A DNA stretch of 64,000 bases from Ravibacter sp037191015 (GCA_037191015.1 JBBCKD010000012.1:30843-94842), one strand, 5' to 3'. Shown: positions 1 to 9,698, counted from the first letter of the stretch. The notes: generated by a model from the sequence alone, not told the origin. Made by a program: numbers and translations.

Positions 1-17
1 CTCCCGTATAAATGACA

Positions 18-37
18 AGCACCCGGCTTCGGGTGCT
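18..37 (-). terminator. Probable intrinsic terminator after accA
   Basis: A perfect 8-bp stem (AGCACCCG/CGGGTGCT) with a 4-nt loop lies about 55 bases beyond the accA stop. On the minus strand it is followed by a short T-rich stretch. Its position and shape fit termination of the accA transcript, but the T-tract is weak. Confidence 0.55.
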
Positions 38-91
38 GTCGCGGGAATGATTTCCCAGGGTGATTGTCTTGTATGGCCGCTGCATAGGCTG

Positions 92-1048
92 CTACTTTTC
101 AAGCACTACTCCCATCGAGCAAAACTTGTCGATCCGTGACGAAATGCGTTTTTCGGCCGGCATTTTAGAAAGCACTTTCAGGTTTTCCAGTATCTTGCCT
201 TTCAGTATTTCCGCCATTTCTTCATGGCTGAGATGCGCGCCGCCGACAGGCTCCTCTATAATGCCGTCGATCAGCTTCAGGTCGAGCATATCCGTCGATG
301 TTATTTTCATCGCTTCGGCTGCCTGCTCCTTGTAATCCCAGCTGCGCCAAAGGATGGTCGAACAGTTTTCGGGCGATATGACCGAATACCAGGTGTTTTC
401 GAGCATAAAAACCCTGTCGCCGATCGCGATTCCCAATGCGCCGCCGGAAGCCCCTTCTCCTATTACTACGCAGATGACCGGCACTTTCAGCATGAACATC
501 TCCTTAAGATTCCGGGCGATCGCCTCCCCCTGTCCGCGTTCCTCGGCCTCCAGGCCCGGAAATGCGCCGGGGGTATCGATAAGCGTCACGATCGGTTTAT
601 TAAACTTTTCGGCCAGTTTCATCAGCCTCAGGGCCTTACGGTATCCTTCCGGGTTCGGCATCCCGAAATTCCGGTACTGGCGCTGCTTCGTATTTCTCCC
701 CTTCTGCTGCCCGATGATCATGACAGACTCTCCGCCTATCTTACCAAAACCGCCTATAATAGCCGGATCATCACGAACCTGACGGTCGCCGTGAAGCTCG
801 ATGAACTCCTCGCACATAAGCTCGATATAATCCAGGGTATAAGGTCTGTCAGGATGTCTCGAAAGCTGAACCCGCTGCCAGGGAGTAAGGTTGGAAAAGA
901 TCTCATCACGAAGCTTTACAATGCTGTTTTCGAGCGATTTAGCAGCCTCGGTCACATCTACTTTACTCTCTTCCGCCAGCTTCTTCATCTCCGCCAGCTT
1001 ATTTTCAAGTTCTGCTATTGGTTTTTCGAAATCGAGGTAAGTTCTCAT
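92..1048 (-). CDS. accA: Acetyl-CoA carboxylase carboxyltransferase subunit alpha
   Basis: This is the alpha subunit of the carboxyltransferase half of acetyl-CoA carboxylase, which with AccD moves the carboxyl group from biotin-BCCP to acetyl-CoA to give malonyl-CoA for fatty-acid synthesis in the cytoplasm. The 318-residue length is standard for the family. The N-terminal helical region starts YLDFEKPIAELE, the conserved LSRHPDRPYTLDYI block follows, and the crotonase-like core has GQQKGR, DTPGAFPG and GEGASGGALGIAIGD. The ATG start gives the usual N-terminus. It lies 41 bp downstream of the metallo-hydrolase gene on the same strand. No accD or accBC is present in the window. Confidence 0.97.
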   Translation of the reverse strand: MRTYLDFEKPIAELENKLAEMKKLAEESKVDVTEAAKSLENSIVKLRDEIFSNLTPWQRVQLSRHPDRPYTLDYIELMCEEFIELHGDRQVRDDPAIIGGFGKIGGESVMIIGQQKGRNTKQRQYRNFGMPNPEGYRKALRLMKLAEKFNKPIVTLIDTPGAFPGLEAEERGQGEAIARNLKEMFMLKVPVICVVIGEGASGGALGIAIGDRVFMLENTWYSVISPENCSTILWRSWDYKEQAAEAMKITSTDMLDLKLIDGIIEEPVGGAHLSHEEMAEILKGKILENLKVLSKMPAEKRISSRIDKFCSMGVVLEK

Positions 1049-1089
1049 GAAAATGGGTTAATATTGGCGTAGTTCTACTCCAGTTCCTG

Positions 1090-2511
1090 TTATAATTCGT
1101 ACGAATCCCCCCTTCCCGGTATTTCTACGTTCCGATAGTGGTGTCCGTTCAATACCGACCTGAAGAACTCCATACTTTCCGGCTCTCCGTGAACCAGGAA
1201 TATTTTTTTCAGTTTATCCGGGTCCTGCTGCCTGATGAAATTTTCGAGATCGGTCAGATCGCCGTGGCCGCTAAATACGTCAATTTTTTCCACATTTGCG
1301 AGAACTTTCACCGCTTCCCCTTTCAGGTTAATGTGCTCGAGCCCATTCAAAAGGCGCCATCCCAGCGTACCTTCCGAAGCATAACCTATCAGCAGGATCG
1401 TTGCATAGGGGTTCTGGATATTAGCTGCTACGTGGTGCTCTACGCGCCCGCCCTGGATCATTCCCGAAGCCGAAATGATGATAGATGGCTCCTTATAATT
1501 GCTCAGGTTCTGGCTCTCGGCCGTGCCTGCGACAAAAGTCAGGTTCTCAAAGTCGAAAAGCTCCCCGTTGTCTTCCTGGAATTCCCTGGCGGCCCTGTTC
1601 AGCATCCGGTAAAAATGCTGGTAGACCCGCATGGACGCGTGAGCCAGGGGGCTATCCGAAAACACCTTGATAGGCGGCAGCTTCCGGTTGACGTACAGGC
1701 GATTTAAGACATACAGCAGCGCCTGTGTCCGGCCGACGCTGAACGCCGGTATGATCAGGCGGCCCGGCTTGTCCACGCAGGTCCGCCGGATAACATCCAT
1801 CAACGCCTCGTCCGGGCTCTTGGTATCGACGTGCGTACGGTTGCCGTAGGTGCTCTCGCAGATAACGTAGTCGGCAGGGGGAACAGGCCCGGGATCGACC
1901 ACCAGCGGATAGCTCATGCGCCCGATGTCTCCCGAAAAGCAGATGGTCTTTTTTTGCCCGTTTTCGATGATTTCAAGATAGATATGAGCGGCTCCCAGCA
2001 GGTGCCCGGCCGGGTAATAGGTTACTTTTACATGCTCCGAAATCCGGTAGACCTTCCCGAACGCGACGGGGACAAAGCTGTTCATCGCATCGGCTACATC
2101 TTTTTCAAGATAGATGTCCTTCGGCAGCTCCTTCTTCTTTTTTTTCTTCTTTTTTCCGGGCTGGCTCATGCTTTCGACCCGCCTGCGGTTTACCCTTGCC
2201 ACATCATGGAGAAGCAGCTCGGACAAAGCGACGGTGGGCTCGGTGCATACGACCCGTCCTTCAAAACCTTCCCTGAATAGATTGGGAATATGTCCCGAGT
2301 GATCTATGTGCGCATGCGTCAGCAACACTATATTGATCATCGACGCATCGAAGGGAAAAACACTTTTCTGCTCTTCATACAGGAACTTCCTTCCTTTTTC
2401 ATCTAGGTCAAAATCCAGGCCACAGTCAATCAGGATACGGTAATCATCCACTTCAAGAAGGTACATGCTACCTGTTACCTGCCGGGTCGCACCCCAAAAC
2501 GTCAATCTCAT
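1090..2511 (-). CDS. MBL-fold beta-CASP metallo-hydrolase (predicted RNA-processing nuclease)
   Basis: This is a metallo-beta-lactamase-fold protein of the beta-CASP group, the fold of CPSF73-like and archaeal RNA-processing nucleases, so a cytoplasmic zinc-dependent RNA hydrolase is likely. The HxHxDH zinc motif is in LLTHAHIDHSGH. Further conserved pieces are GAAHIYLE, FSGDIG, the ESTYGNR block, IISASGMIQGGRVEHH and the C-terminal FSGHGDL. The ATG at 2511 is preferred to an upstream TTG because it leads straight into MRLTFWGATRQVTGS, the usual family start. An uninterrupted run of eight lysines (about residues 119-126) sits in the loop after the first metal motif, coded by slippery A-runs. 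The RNA substrate is unknown. Confidence 0.88.
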   Translation of the reverse strand: MRLTFWGATRQVTGSMYLLEVDDYRILIDCGLDFDLDEKGRKFLYEEQKSVFPFDASMINIVLLTHAHIDHSGHIPNLFREGFEGRVVCTEPTVALSELLLHDVARVNRRRVESMSQPGKKKKKKKKELPKDIYLEKDVADAMNSFVPVAFGKVYRISEHVKVTYYPAGHLLGAAHIYLEIIENGQKKTICFSGDIGRMSYPLVVDPGPVPPADYVICESTYGNRTHVDTKSPDEALMDVIRRTCVDKPGRLIIPAFSVGRTQALLYVLNRLYVNRKLPPIKVFSDSPLAHASMRVYQHFYRMLNRAAREFQEDNGELFDFENLTFVAGTAESQNLSNYKEPSIIISASGMIQGGRVEHHVAANIQNPYATILLIGYASEGTLGWRLLNGLEHINLKGEAVKVLANVEKIDVFSGHGDLTDLENFIRQQDPDKLKKIFLVHGEPESMEFFRSVLNGHHYRNVEIPGRGDSYEL

Positions 2512-2692
2512 AGTAATCAACTTCCCGTGCCCGGCAGCCCCGTTTCATCCGTTGTCAGCGGGAAGGCATTTTTGTTTTCGACCAGGCACGTCCTTTTTTG
2601 CGGCCAAAACTACAAATAATCTAAAAAGAGATAATCATTTCTCGCTTTATTACTTTAAGTTTAAATGACAGTTATTTCAGCCCGGAGCTCCT

Positions 2693-4153
2693 ATGAGACA
2701 CACTTGTATAGCTTTCTTCATCCTGTTACCATTTCTTACCCGGGGACAAACAGCTGATTCCCTGGTGCTGTCCAGGCTTGCCTATGCAATTACGGAGCTG
2801 CAGAACAGCAGCCTGATGCGCCATGGTACGCTGGGAGTCTCGATCAGCTCCGGCGCAACCACCGAAACCCTGATCGGTATTAATGCCGATCAATCGCTTC
2901 CGCCTGCATCGACTCTGAAGCTGGTCACTACCGCTGCGGCTCTCGAGGTTTTAGGAGAAAATTTTACCTTCGAAACTTACCTGGAGCATGACGGCGTCTT
3001 ATCTGACGGCATCTTGAAGGGGAATCTTTTTATCCGCGGAACCGGGGATCCCAGCCTGGGCAGCCCGCGGTTCAGGGACAGGACGGACTCCGCTACGGTA
3101 TTCAATAACTGGCTTAAGGCTATTCAGAATGCCGGGATACGGGCCATACAGGGCAGGATCTTTGCAGACGCCAGCTATTTCGATCCGCTTGGGATCGGGG
3201 ATTCCTGGGAGTGGGGCGATGTAGCCAACGCCTACGGTGCCGGTATCAGCGGGCTGAACTGGAACGAAAATGCATGCCGTGTCTATTTCCTGACCGGATC
3301 CCGGATCGGGGACGCCGCGCAGCTCCTGCGGGTAGAGCCGGCCCTGCCCGATACCAGATACATCAGCCTGGTCACGACCGGGCCGCCGGGCTCCGGCGAC
3401 AAAACGCTTATCAGGCCGTCGGGCCATGCCCATACGCTGGTTATCGACGGAACCGTTCCGCGGTCGAAGCGCGAATACAGCATAAGAGGCGCAATTTTCA
3501 ATCCTGAGCTGCTGCTCGCCGGCTTTTTTACGGAGTTCCTCAATGGTAATGACATCCGCGTCGGCGATAAAGCTGCTATCTGGATACCATCCGGGACGAC
3601 GCCCGCAAGAAAAACCCTGCATATCCACCGGTCGCCGCCTCTTCCCGAGCTCTGCAGGCAAACCAACTGGTGGAGTATCAATCTCTACGCAGAGGCTATG
3701 CTGAAAATGACGGCCAAAAAGATGAGGGGAAAGACCGATTTCAAATCGGCGGCAGAGGCCCTGATCTCTTTTTGGGGCCTGAAGGGCGTCAATGTGAGCG
3801 GGATGTTCCTCAAAGACGGCAGCGGGTTGTCGGGCACTGCCCTGATGACCCCGCGCAACGTTACCGATATCCTCAACACCGCTGCCCGGTTCAGCTCATT
3901 TCCCCTGTTTTACGAGAGCATTCCCGTAGCGGGCGAATCCGGAACGGTAAGGAGCAAAAGTTTCGGCCGCAGCCTCAATATAAAGGCAAAGAGCGGGTCC
4001 ATCGAAGGGACCCGCGCTTATGCCGGTTATATCAACACCCGTTCTGGCAACAGGCTCAGCTTTGTGATCAACGCCCACCGGTACCTCCCCGATTCAAGCG
4101 GTAAGGTAGTGCAGCAACTGATGGGGGTGGTGCGGCTGATGGGGGAATTGTGA
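2693..4153 (+). CDS. dacB: D-alanyl-D-alanine carboxypeptidase/endopeptidase, PBP4 (DacB) type
   Basis: This is a periplasmic penicillin-binding protein of the S13/PBP4 family that trims or cleaves peptidoglycan peptides. The order of active-site motifs is intact: S73-T-L-K76 (nucleophile SxxK), S328-I-N330 in WSINLYAE, and K433-S-G435 (KTG-type). A Sec signal peptide covers about residues 1-19 (hydrophobic AFFILLPFL, then TRGQ). The length of 486 residues matches the family. A GGAG Shine-Dalgarno-like sequence lies just before the ATG. It is monocistronic, divergent from the metallo-hydrolase and convergent with susD. Confidence 0.92.
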   Translation: MRHTCIAFFILLPFLTRGQTADSLVLSRLAYAITELQNSSLMRHGTLGVSISSGATTETLIGINADQSLPPASTLKLVTTAAALEVLGENFTFETYLEHDGVLSDGILKGNLFIRGTGDPSLGSPRFRDRTDSATVFNNWLKAIQNAGIRAIQGRIFADASYFDPLGIGDSWEWGDVANAYGAGISGLNWNENACRVYFLTGSRIGDAAQLLRVEPALPDTRYISLVTTGPPGSGDKTLIRPSGHAHTLVIDGTVPRSKREYSIRGAIFNPELLLAGFFTEFLNGNDIRVGDKAAIWIPSGTTPARKTLHIHRSPPLPELCRQTNWWSINLYAEAMLKMTAKKMRGKTDFKSAAEALISFWGLKGVNVSGMFLKDGSGLSGTALMTPRNVTDILNTAARFSSFPLFYESIPVAGESGTVRSKSFGRSLNIKAKSGSIEGTRAYAGYINTRSGNRLSFVINAHRYLPDSSGKVVQQLMGVVRLMGEL

Positions 4154-4167
4154 GAAGGTGGAGCCTG

Positions 4168-5874
4168 CTACCACCCTGGATTCTGTACCAGGTTCGGATT
4201 TAACGAGAGCTCGTCCTGGGGTATGGGACTCAGGTAATCCTGGTTTTCCCTGAAGCCATATCCGGCCGGCATGCTGGCCTGGTAGTAGTCGATCAGGCCG
4301 TTCTCGTCAACGCGGGCATTAAAGGCAGGGAACTCTTCCTTTTTAAACGGGTATCCTTTGGGTCTCTTTCCTTTGAACAGCTTATGGGCCGCCCAGCGTT
4401 TATAGTCGTCCGTCCGGTGCCCTTCCATTGCCAGTTCGATCCTGCGCTCTCTCCGGATTTCGTAAAGGGCGTCCGGAACGGAATACCCGTAATCGATACT
4501 CCCGGGATCGGATTCCCGGGAGATAATCCCGAAATCGGGCATGCCCACCCTGCGTCTCAGAAGATTCAGCGCTTCATAGTCGACGTCCCCGCTCAACTCA
4601 AACAAGGCCTCTGCATAGTTGAGGATTACCTCTCCATACCTGAAATAGATATAGCCGGTTTCACTATTCCCGCTTCCCCCCTTACCCGCTCCTGTCGAAC
4701 CCGGATTTGAACCTTTCTTCAGCTGAAACCCGGTTGTGCAAAGATTCATCCCCGACTGATCTATCGGCGGCTTATCAAAACGGAGATTACTATTGCCGAC
4801 CTGGAGGTCGCCGGGAGCCCATACCGTGGCGCTATACCGCGGATCCAGGTCGAGGCTTAGCTGTGCCAGGAAATCATTGCCTTGTTTTTGCCGGGCCAGG
4901 GCCGCAAAATCATAAGGTTTGCCCGTCTTATCCAGGTAGGATGAAACCAGGTTCCAGGTAATGCCGATCTCCACCGGGTACAAAATCGTCGCATATTGTA
5001 CGTCGTTGCTCAGCCCGTCAGCATAATTGTATGTCTTATAGAACAAAACCTCTTTTACCGCAGACATGTCGTCAAGCCCGAACATCTCGTAGTAGTCATC
5101 ATGCAATCCGGCCAGGTATTCGCTTTTTCCCGACAATTCCCGGTATGCATCTACAACAGCCTGAAAATACTTGCCGGGAGCTGCTCCCTGCGTAGCGAAT
5201 GCCGTCCCGGCATGGTATTTCTGCCAGGTTCCTTCGTAAACGGCTACCCTTGTTTTAAAGGCAAGAGCTGTTTCCCTGTTAAGCCTGTTATTCCCGACTG
5301 CACTTCTCAGGGACAGGTATTCAGACGCCTTGTCCAGGTCGTTCAGGATATGATCCACCACTTCATGGCGGGGTGTTCTCGGCCGGGCCAGTTCTTCGGA
5401 CATATCGGGCCTGAGCTCTGAAGAATACCAGGGAACACTACCGTATTTCTTCAGCAGAATGAAATAATGCCAGGCCCTGAAAAAATGAGCTTCGCCAAGA
5501 TAATGCTTATAAAGCCCGAAGTCATCCCTGCACTTCTGATAGTTGTCAAAGAAAATGTTAATACTCCTGATAAGGGTCCAGTCGGAGATCCAACGCCCTC
5601 CTACCATTCCTCTTACACCGTTCATCTCGTTGCTTGGGGTGATCAGGATAGCGTCGTCCGAATGATTGACAGGATAACCGTAGCCGCCCGCGTAAGTTCC
5701 ATGCCCCGGCAATGTCGGGTAATACTGTAAAACATAATTTTCCAGATCCTTCGCTTTTTGCCAGTAGGCATCTGTACTGATCGCATCCAGCGGCGGACGA
5801 TCCAGAAAATTGTCGTCGCATGCAGACAGCGAAATTAGAATCAACAAGCTATATATTTTGCGTAGCGATACCAT
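4168..5874 (-). CDS. RagB/SusD-family nutrient-uptake outer-membrane lipoprotein
   Basis: This is a SusD-like surface lipoprotein that captures substrate and acts as a lid on its SusC partner. The signal peptide ends in a lipobox (SLSAC, Cys19). The N-terminal DDNFLDRPPLDAISTDAYW block and the central HYLGEAHFFRAWHYFILLKKYGSVPW block (TPR-like helices) are family hallmarks. The C-terminal half holds RYGEVILNYAEALFE and IRRERRIELAMEGHRTDDYKRW, and the protein ends in the common NPNLVQNPGW. It starts 7 bp after susC, so the two are co-transcribed. No glycosidase is next to the pair, so its substrate is unknown. Confidence 0.95.
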   Translation of the reverse strand: MVSLRKIYSLLILISLSACDDNFLDRPPLDAISTDAYWQKAKDLENYVLQYYPTLPGHGTYAGGYGYPVNHSDDAILITPSNEMNGVRGMVGGRWISDWTLIRSINIFFDNYQKCRDDFGLYKHYLGEAHFFRAWHYFILLKKYGSVPWYSSELRPDMSEELARPRTPRHEVVDHILNDLDKASEYLSLRSAVGNNRLNRETALAFKTRVAVYEGTWQKYHAGTAFATQGAAPGKYFQAVVDAYRELSGKSEYLAGLHDDYYEMFGLDDMSAVKEVLFYKTYNYADGLSNDVQYATILYPVEIGITWNLVSSYLDKTGKPYDFAALARQKQGNDFLAQLSLDLDPRYSATVWAPGDLQVGNSNLRFDKPPIDQSGMNLCTTGFQLKKGSNPGSTGAGKGGSGNSETGYIYFRYGEVILNYAEALFELSGDVDYEALNLLRRRVGMPDFGIISRESDPGSIDYGYSVPDALYEIRRERRIELAMEGHRTDDYKRWAAHKLFKGKRPKGYPFKKEEFPAFNARVDENGLIDYYQASMPAGYGFRENQDYLSPIPQDELSLNPNLVQNPGW

Positions 5875-5881
5875 GTCTTCT

Positions 5882-8800
5882 TTATAGAGAAAGTGATAAA
5901 CCTAATGAGATAATCCTGTCGGCTCCGTATGTCGCGCCTGCTCCCCCGCCAAACCCTGTCAGGGCTACCGGGTCCATTCCCTTCATCAGGCTGGTAAGCG
6001 TCAGCAGGTTTTCGCACGATGTGTAAACCCGCAGGCTGTTTATACGGAATTTGCCCAGCAGGGCCTCCGGAAGGGTATAGCCCAGCTGTACGTTCTGCAG
6101 CCTGGCAAAAGCGGCATTTACGAGATACCGGGTCGATGCGTGCCGGTTCTTGTCGTTCTGCGCCTGGTCGAGGTATGGCTTCGGCCAGAATGCGCCGGGA
6201 TTCAGGTTGGCGCTTCCTTCGTATAGCCCGGCAGAAGCGTCCCCTTCCCTATCTCTGAAATAGTCGAGGTGCTCCGGAGTCATCCCCGTAAAGTAGATCG
6301 TATTTACTCCCCAGTAGCGGATATTATTGCTGCCTGTAGCAAAGAAATAATCTCTTTTGGCGGTTGCCCGGATTAAAAAGGAAAAGTCGAAGGACCTGAA
6401 GCTGACCCCGGCGCTCAGGCCGAACTGGTGCCGGGGTGAGTTATTTCCGATAATGGAAAGATCGCCCGGGTCACTTAATGTATTGGCGCCGCGGTTGATC
6501 TTACCATCCCCGTTTATGTCTTCGTATTTGACGTCTCCTGCCGACCAGGCGTTAAATATATTTGACAAATCGACCCTCGACCGGTATTCCTCCACTTCTG
6601 CATCCGTCTGGAACAGCTTGTTCACGGTAAATCCCCAGATCTCTCCCACTTCCTTACCCGGATACCAATCGGTAACAAGGCCTGAAGGGTTCCTGTATTT
6701 CAATACAAAAGAGCGCGAATCATGATAATTGAGCGCTGCATAGTAAGACCAGTTGCTGTTTACCCGTTTGTTCCATTTCAGGGCTACTTCCAAGCCCCTG
6801 GTTCTGAGTGTCGAGTTATTGGAAGAAGGGACCGCCACTCCAAGCACGCCCGCTACGGGTTCGGAAGGGCCGATCATATTCGTCGTCAGTCTTTCATAAA
6901 GATCTACATCGGCCGTCAGGTTGTAATCAAGAAAAGAAAGATTGAATCCCAGGTTTTTAGTCGTCGCGGTTTCCCAGGTAAGATTGGGGCTCACCAACGC
7001 GGGAGTTCCGGTATAGCCTACCGGCCGGTTTTCGCCGTATTTGAATATCCAGCCCAACTTACCGGGATTGAGCGGCATAAGGGCCAGGTCCTGGTAGGGA
7101 TTTACCTGCTGATTACCCAGCTGCCCCCAGGAAGCGCGGATTTTAAAGCTGTTTACGTAAGGCTGTACACCACTCCAGAAATTCTCCTTATCAACATTCC
7201 ATCCCATTGAAAACGAAGGAAAAAAACCCCATCTCCGGCTGGAAACGAAACGTGAAGTGCCGTCATACCGACCGTTGGCCTCAAACAGGTATTTTTCTTT
7301 AAAATTATACGTCAAACGGGCAAAATAACCCTGAGTAGTCCAGTTGAGCAGCCCTTCCGAAGCCGTCACATCGCCGTTGGCAGTTTGCAGGGAAGGTACC
7401 TCTTCTACTACCAGCGCTGTTTTGGCTACATTCATGGAATGTGTTTTGTCATATTCCTTCTGCATCCCGGCCATGGCATGGAAATGATGGTTTGCATTGA
7501 TCTGCCAGTCATAGGTGCTGTACAGGTTGGCCGCCCAGTAATGATTATTCTGAGCTATCTGTTCAATCCTGCTGGGTATGGTAGACGCCAGAGGCACGAT
7601 TCTGCCGTCAGAATAGAGCTCGGTAAGCGGAAAGTTCCTGTTTGACCTGTCGACTGCCAGCGAGTTATAGGCAAAATCAGCGTTGATTTTCCAGCCTTTC
7701 AGCGGCCTGATCTCGGTAGCCAGAATTTGCCAGTTTTCAGTGGTTTCGGTACGGTCTGTCCCCCTGTATTCGATAGCCGGGATCTTCGAAATCATGGAAT
7801 AGTTGCCATACGGGTCATATTTTGCCTGGGTAGGGACCGTCCTTGTGATCTGCCGGAAAAGAAGGTCGTAGCCGGTATCCGCCGGCCCGTTTTCCGAATT
7901 AAATCTCTCCCGAGGCGCCTTCATGAAACGGGTCTCATACCGGATATCCCAGCGGTCGGATACGGAAAAATTGATTTTGGCATTCAGGTTATAACGACGG
8001 TAGGTATCTACTCCATAGTTCAGCACACCGTTTTGCCCGGTATAGCCGGCAGATAGATAATAGCCGGCTTTTGCGCCCCCGCCTTTGACGGAAACATTGT
8101 GGTTCTGGTTGATGCTATGGCCGAAAAAATCCTTGTACCAGTCATAATTGGCATGACTGTCGTTGGTATGCGCCCACCGCCCTCCGGGCAAAGCTACCGT
8201 TTCATAGTGTGTGGCGTCTGCCGGCAGGAACTGTTTCAGGTAATCCCAGTCCCCCCTCTGGTAGGCGATGATCCGGTCGAGCGTGGCCTGCGGATAAGCT
8301 CTCCCGCCGCCATTGTCGCCCATTTCGTTCATCACCCTGGCGAAAGTGTACGAGTCTAGCATGCTGGGCAGGCGGTCGGGAGTATTCCTGGAAACACTTC
8401 CGTTGTAAGATACGCTCAACGCTTCCTCCCGCTTCCCTTTTTTGGTGGTAATAAGGATCACTCCGTAGGGAGCCCTCGCCCCGTATATGGCGGAAGCAGC
8501 TGCATCTTTCAATATGGAAATAGACTCTATGTCGTTCGGGTTCAAGCGGTCCATTACACCCGGGAAGCCGTCAATCAGGACGAAAGGGCTCCCGCCGTTG
8601 AGGGATCCGACGCCCCTGATATTAACGCTCATCGACGCCCCCGGTTCGAGGCCGCTGCTGCCCACCGAAAAATTCAACCCGGGAGATTGCCCCTGTAACA
8701 GCTGCGACACGGTAGGCGCCGGCCGGGATTCCAGCTGGCTCCCGCTTATAATGTCTACAGCGCCGGTAAGGTTCACTTTCTTTTGGGTACCGTAGCCTAC

Positions 8801-9463
8801 CACCACGACTTCCTCAAGATGTTTCTGATCTACCTGGAGGGCTACCTCTAAAGAAGTTTGATTCCCTACCTCCAGCTCACGGCTTACATATCCTACAAAG
8901 GAAAAAACCAAAACAGTATTTTCATCGGGAACGCTTAGCCTGAACGTCCCGTCCGCATTGGTGATAGTCCCCTGTTGCGTTCCCTTCTGCAGTATATTCA
9001 CGCCGGGCAGTCCTTCGCCTTTTTCGTCGACGACCTTGCCGGTTATGATACGGTCGGGAACGGGCGCGGCGGAAAGCGTATCAGGTAGGGCTGCTTTTTG
9101 CCGGGAGGCTTTCCGGAGCAAAATCCTTGAGTCGATCACCTCGTAGCTGATCTGCAAGGGCGTCAGCAGCTCATCGAGCACTTCCGACAGCGGGCGGCCC
9201 GCAGCGTGGAGGCTTACCCGCTCGCCTGAATTGATCTTTGTGCTGTATACGAATTTTACGGCAGCCGACCTTTCTATCTTTTCCAGGAGGCTGCCCAGCT
9301 TTGCCTGCTCCGCAGAGACCGTAACCTGTCGGCCCAGCACATTCTGCGCACCGCTGCTGTGCGCCGCGGCAATACTTACACCCACTATCATCAGTAGAAG
9401 CTGGTATAACGTAATTCTCATAACCTTCCACAGCGTTTTGTAGATCGATACATTTTTTTTCAT
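5882..9463 (-). CDS. SusC/RagA-family TonB-dependent transporter with N-terminal STN signalling domain
   Basis: This is an outer-membrane TonB-dependent importer of 1193 residues. Order of parts: signal peptide (about 1-40), STN domain (about 44-118), a carboxypeptidase-regulatory-like beta-sandwich (from about 138, ITGKVVDEKGEGLPGVNI), the SusC signature EEVVVVGYGTQKK (about 217-229), plug with NIRGVGSLNGGSPFVLIDG, then the 22-strand barrel to a C-terminal aromatic-poor LGLSLSL end. The STN domain normally contacts FecR across the periplasm, and the fecR/ECF pair lies directly upstream on the same strand, so this should be a self-regulating uptake system. SusD follows after 7 bp. Confidence 0.96.
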   Translation of the reverse strand: MKKNVSIYKTLWKVMRITLYQLLLMIVGVSIAAAHSSGAQNVLGRQVTVSAEQAKLGSLLEKIERSAAVKFVYSTKINSGERVSLHAAGRPLSEVLDELLTPLQISYEVIDSRILLRKASRQKAALPDTLSAAPVPDRIITGKVVDEKGEGLPGVNILQKGTQQGTITNADGTFRLSVPDENTVLVFSFVGYVSRELEVGNQTSLEVALQVDQKHLEEVVVVGYGTQKKVNLTGAVDIISGSQLESRPAPTVSQLLQGQSPGLNFSVGSSGLEPGASMSVNIRGVGSLNGGSPFVLIDGFPGVMDRLNPNDIESISILKDAAASAIYGARAPYGVILITTKKGKREEALSVSYNGSVSRNTPDRLPSMLDSYTFARVMNEMGDNGGGRAYPQATLDRIIAYQRGDWDYLKQFLPADATHYETVALPGGRWAHTNDSHANYDWYKDFFGHSINQNHNVSVKGGGAKAGYYLSAGYTGQNGVLNYGVDTYRRYNLNAKINFSVSDRWDIRYETRFMKAPRERFNSENGPADTGYDLLFRQITRTVPTQAKYDPYGNYSMISKIPAIEYRGTDRTETTENWQILATEIRPLKGWKINADFAYNSLAVDRSNRNFPLTELYSDGRIVPLASTIPSRIEQIAQNNHYWAANLYSTYDWQINANHHFHAMAGMQKEYDKTHSMNVAKTALVVEEVPSLQTANGDVTASEGLLNWTTQGYFARLTYNFKEKYLFEANGRYDGTSRFVSSRRWGFFPSFSMGWNVDKENFWSGVQPYVNSFKIRASWGQLGNQQVNPYQDLALMPLNPGKLGWIFKYGENRPVGYTGTPALVSPNLTWETATTKNLGFNLSFLDYNLTADVDLYERLTTNMIGPSEPVAGVLGVAVPSSNNSTLRTRGLEVALKWNKRVNSNWSYYAALNYHDSRSFVLKYRNPSGLVTDWYPGKEVGEIWGFTVNKLFQTDAEVEEYRSRVDLSNIFNAWSAGDVKYEDINGDGKINRGANTLSDPGDLSIIGNNSPRHQFGLSAGVSFRSFDFSFLIRATAKRDYFFATGSNNIRYWGVNTIYFTGMTPEHLDYFRDREGDASAGLYEGSANLNPGAFWPKPYLDQAQNDKNRHASTRYLVNAAFARLQNVQLGYTLPEALLGKFRINSLRVYTSCENLLTLTSLMKGMDPVALTGFGGGAGATYGADRIISLGLSLSL

Positions 9464-9543
9464 AGATTTAACTGTGTTTTTTAGATTGAAAAACAGGAAA
9501 CACTATCCCCTTAGACAGCTCGAAATTGAAAAAGGGGGTACCC

Positions 9544-9576
9544 GAAACCGGCGATGTTAACGGCATCTCCGGTTTC
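9544..9576 (-). terminator. Stem-loop between fecR and susC (terminator or attenuator)
   Basis: GAAACCGG pairs with CCGGTTTC, and inside it GATG pairs with CATC, giving a 12-bp stem with one mismatch and a 7-nt loop. On the minus strand it is followed by the self-complementary GGGTACCC and then a run of five T. It lies 122 bases after the fecR stop and about 80 bases before the susC start. It may end the sigma/fecR transcript or sit in the susC leader. Confidence 0.5.
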
Positions 9577-9605
9577 TTTTTGAACCGTAAAGGATTCATT
9601 CTTTG

Positions 9606-9663
9606 AACCATTAAGGAATTAAGCGTTTACTCTGTCTTAATTTTTCTTAATCTCTTAATGGTT
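9606..9663. promoter_or_regulatory. Cluster of five CTTAAT/ATTAAG motifs upstream of susC
   Basis: AACCATTAAG (9606-9615) and CTTAATGGTT (9654-9663) form a 10-bp inverted repeat separated by 38 bp. Between them lie another ATTAAG (9618-9623) and two more CTTAAT copies (9636-9641, 9646-9651), spaced at about one helical turn. The region is AT-rich and lies between the fecR stop and the susC start, so it could be the susC control region bound by a regulator or the local ECF sigma. Function is inferred only from position and symmetry. Confidence 0.35.
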
Positions 9664-9698
9664 ATAAATAATTAAATAGTTATCACCTATGCGCCAGG

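Noticed and set aside
224..1072. A plus-strand frame of 282 codons opposite accA
   Set aside because: accA is complete and highly conserved on the minus strand; the overlapping frame is a shadow.
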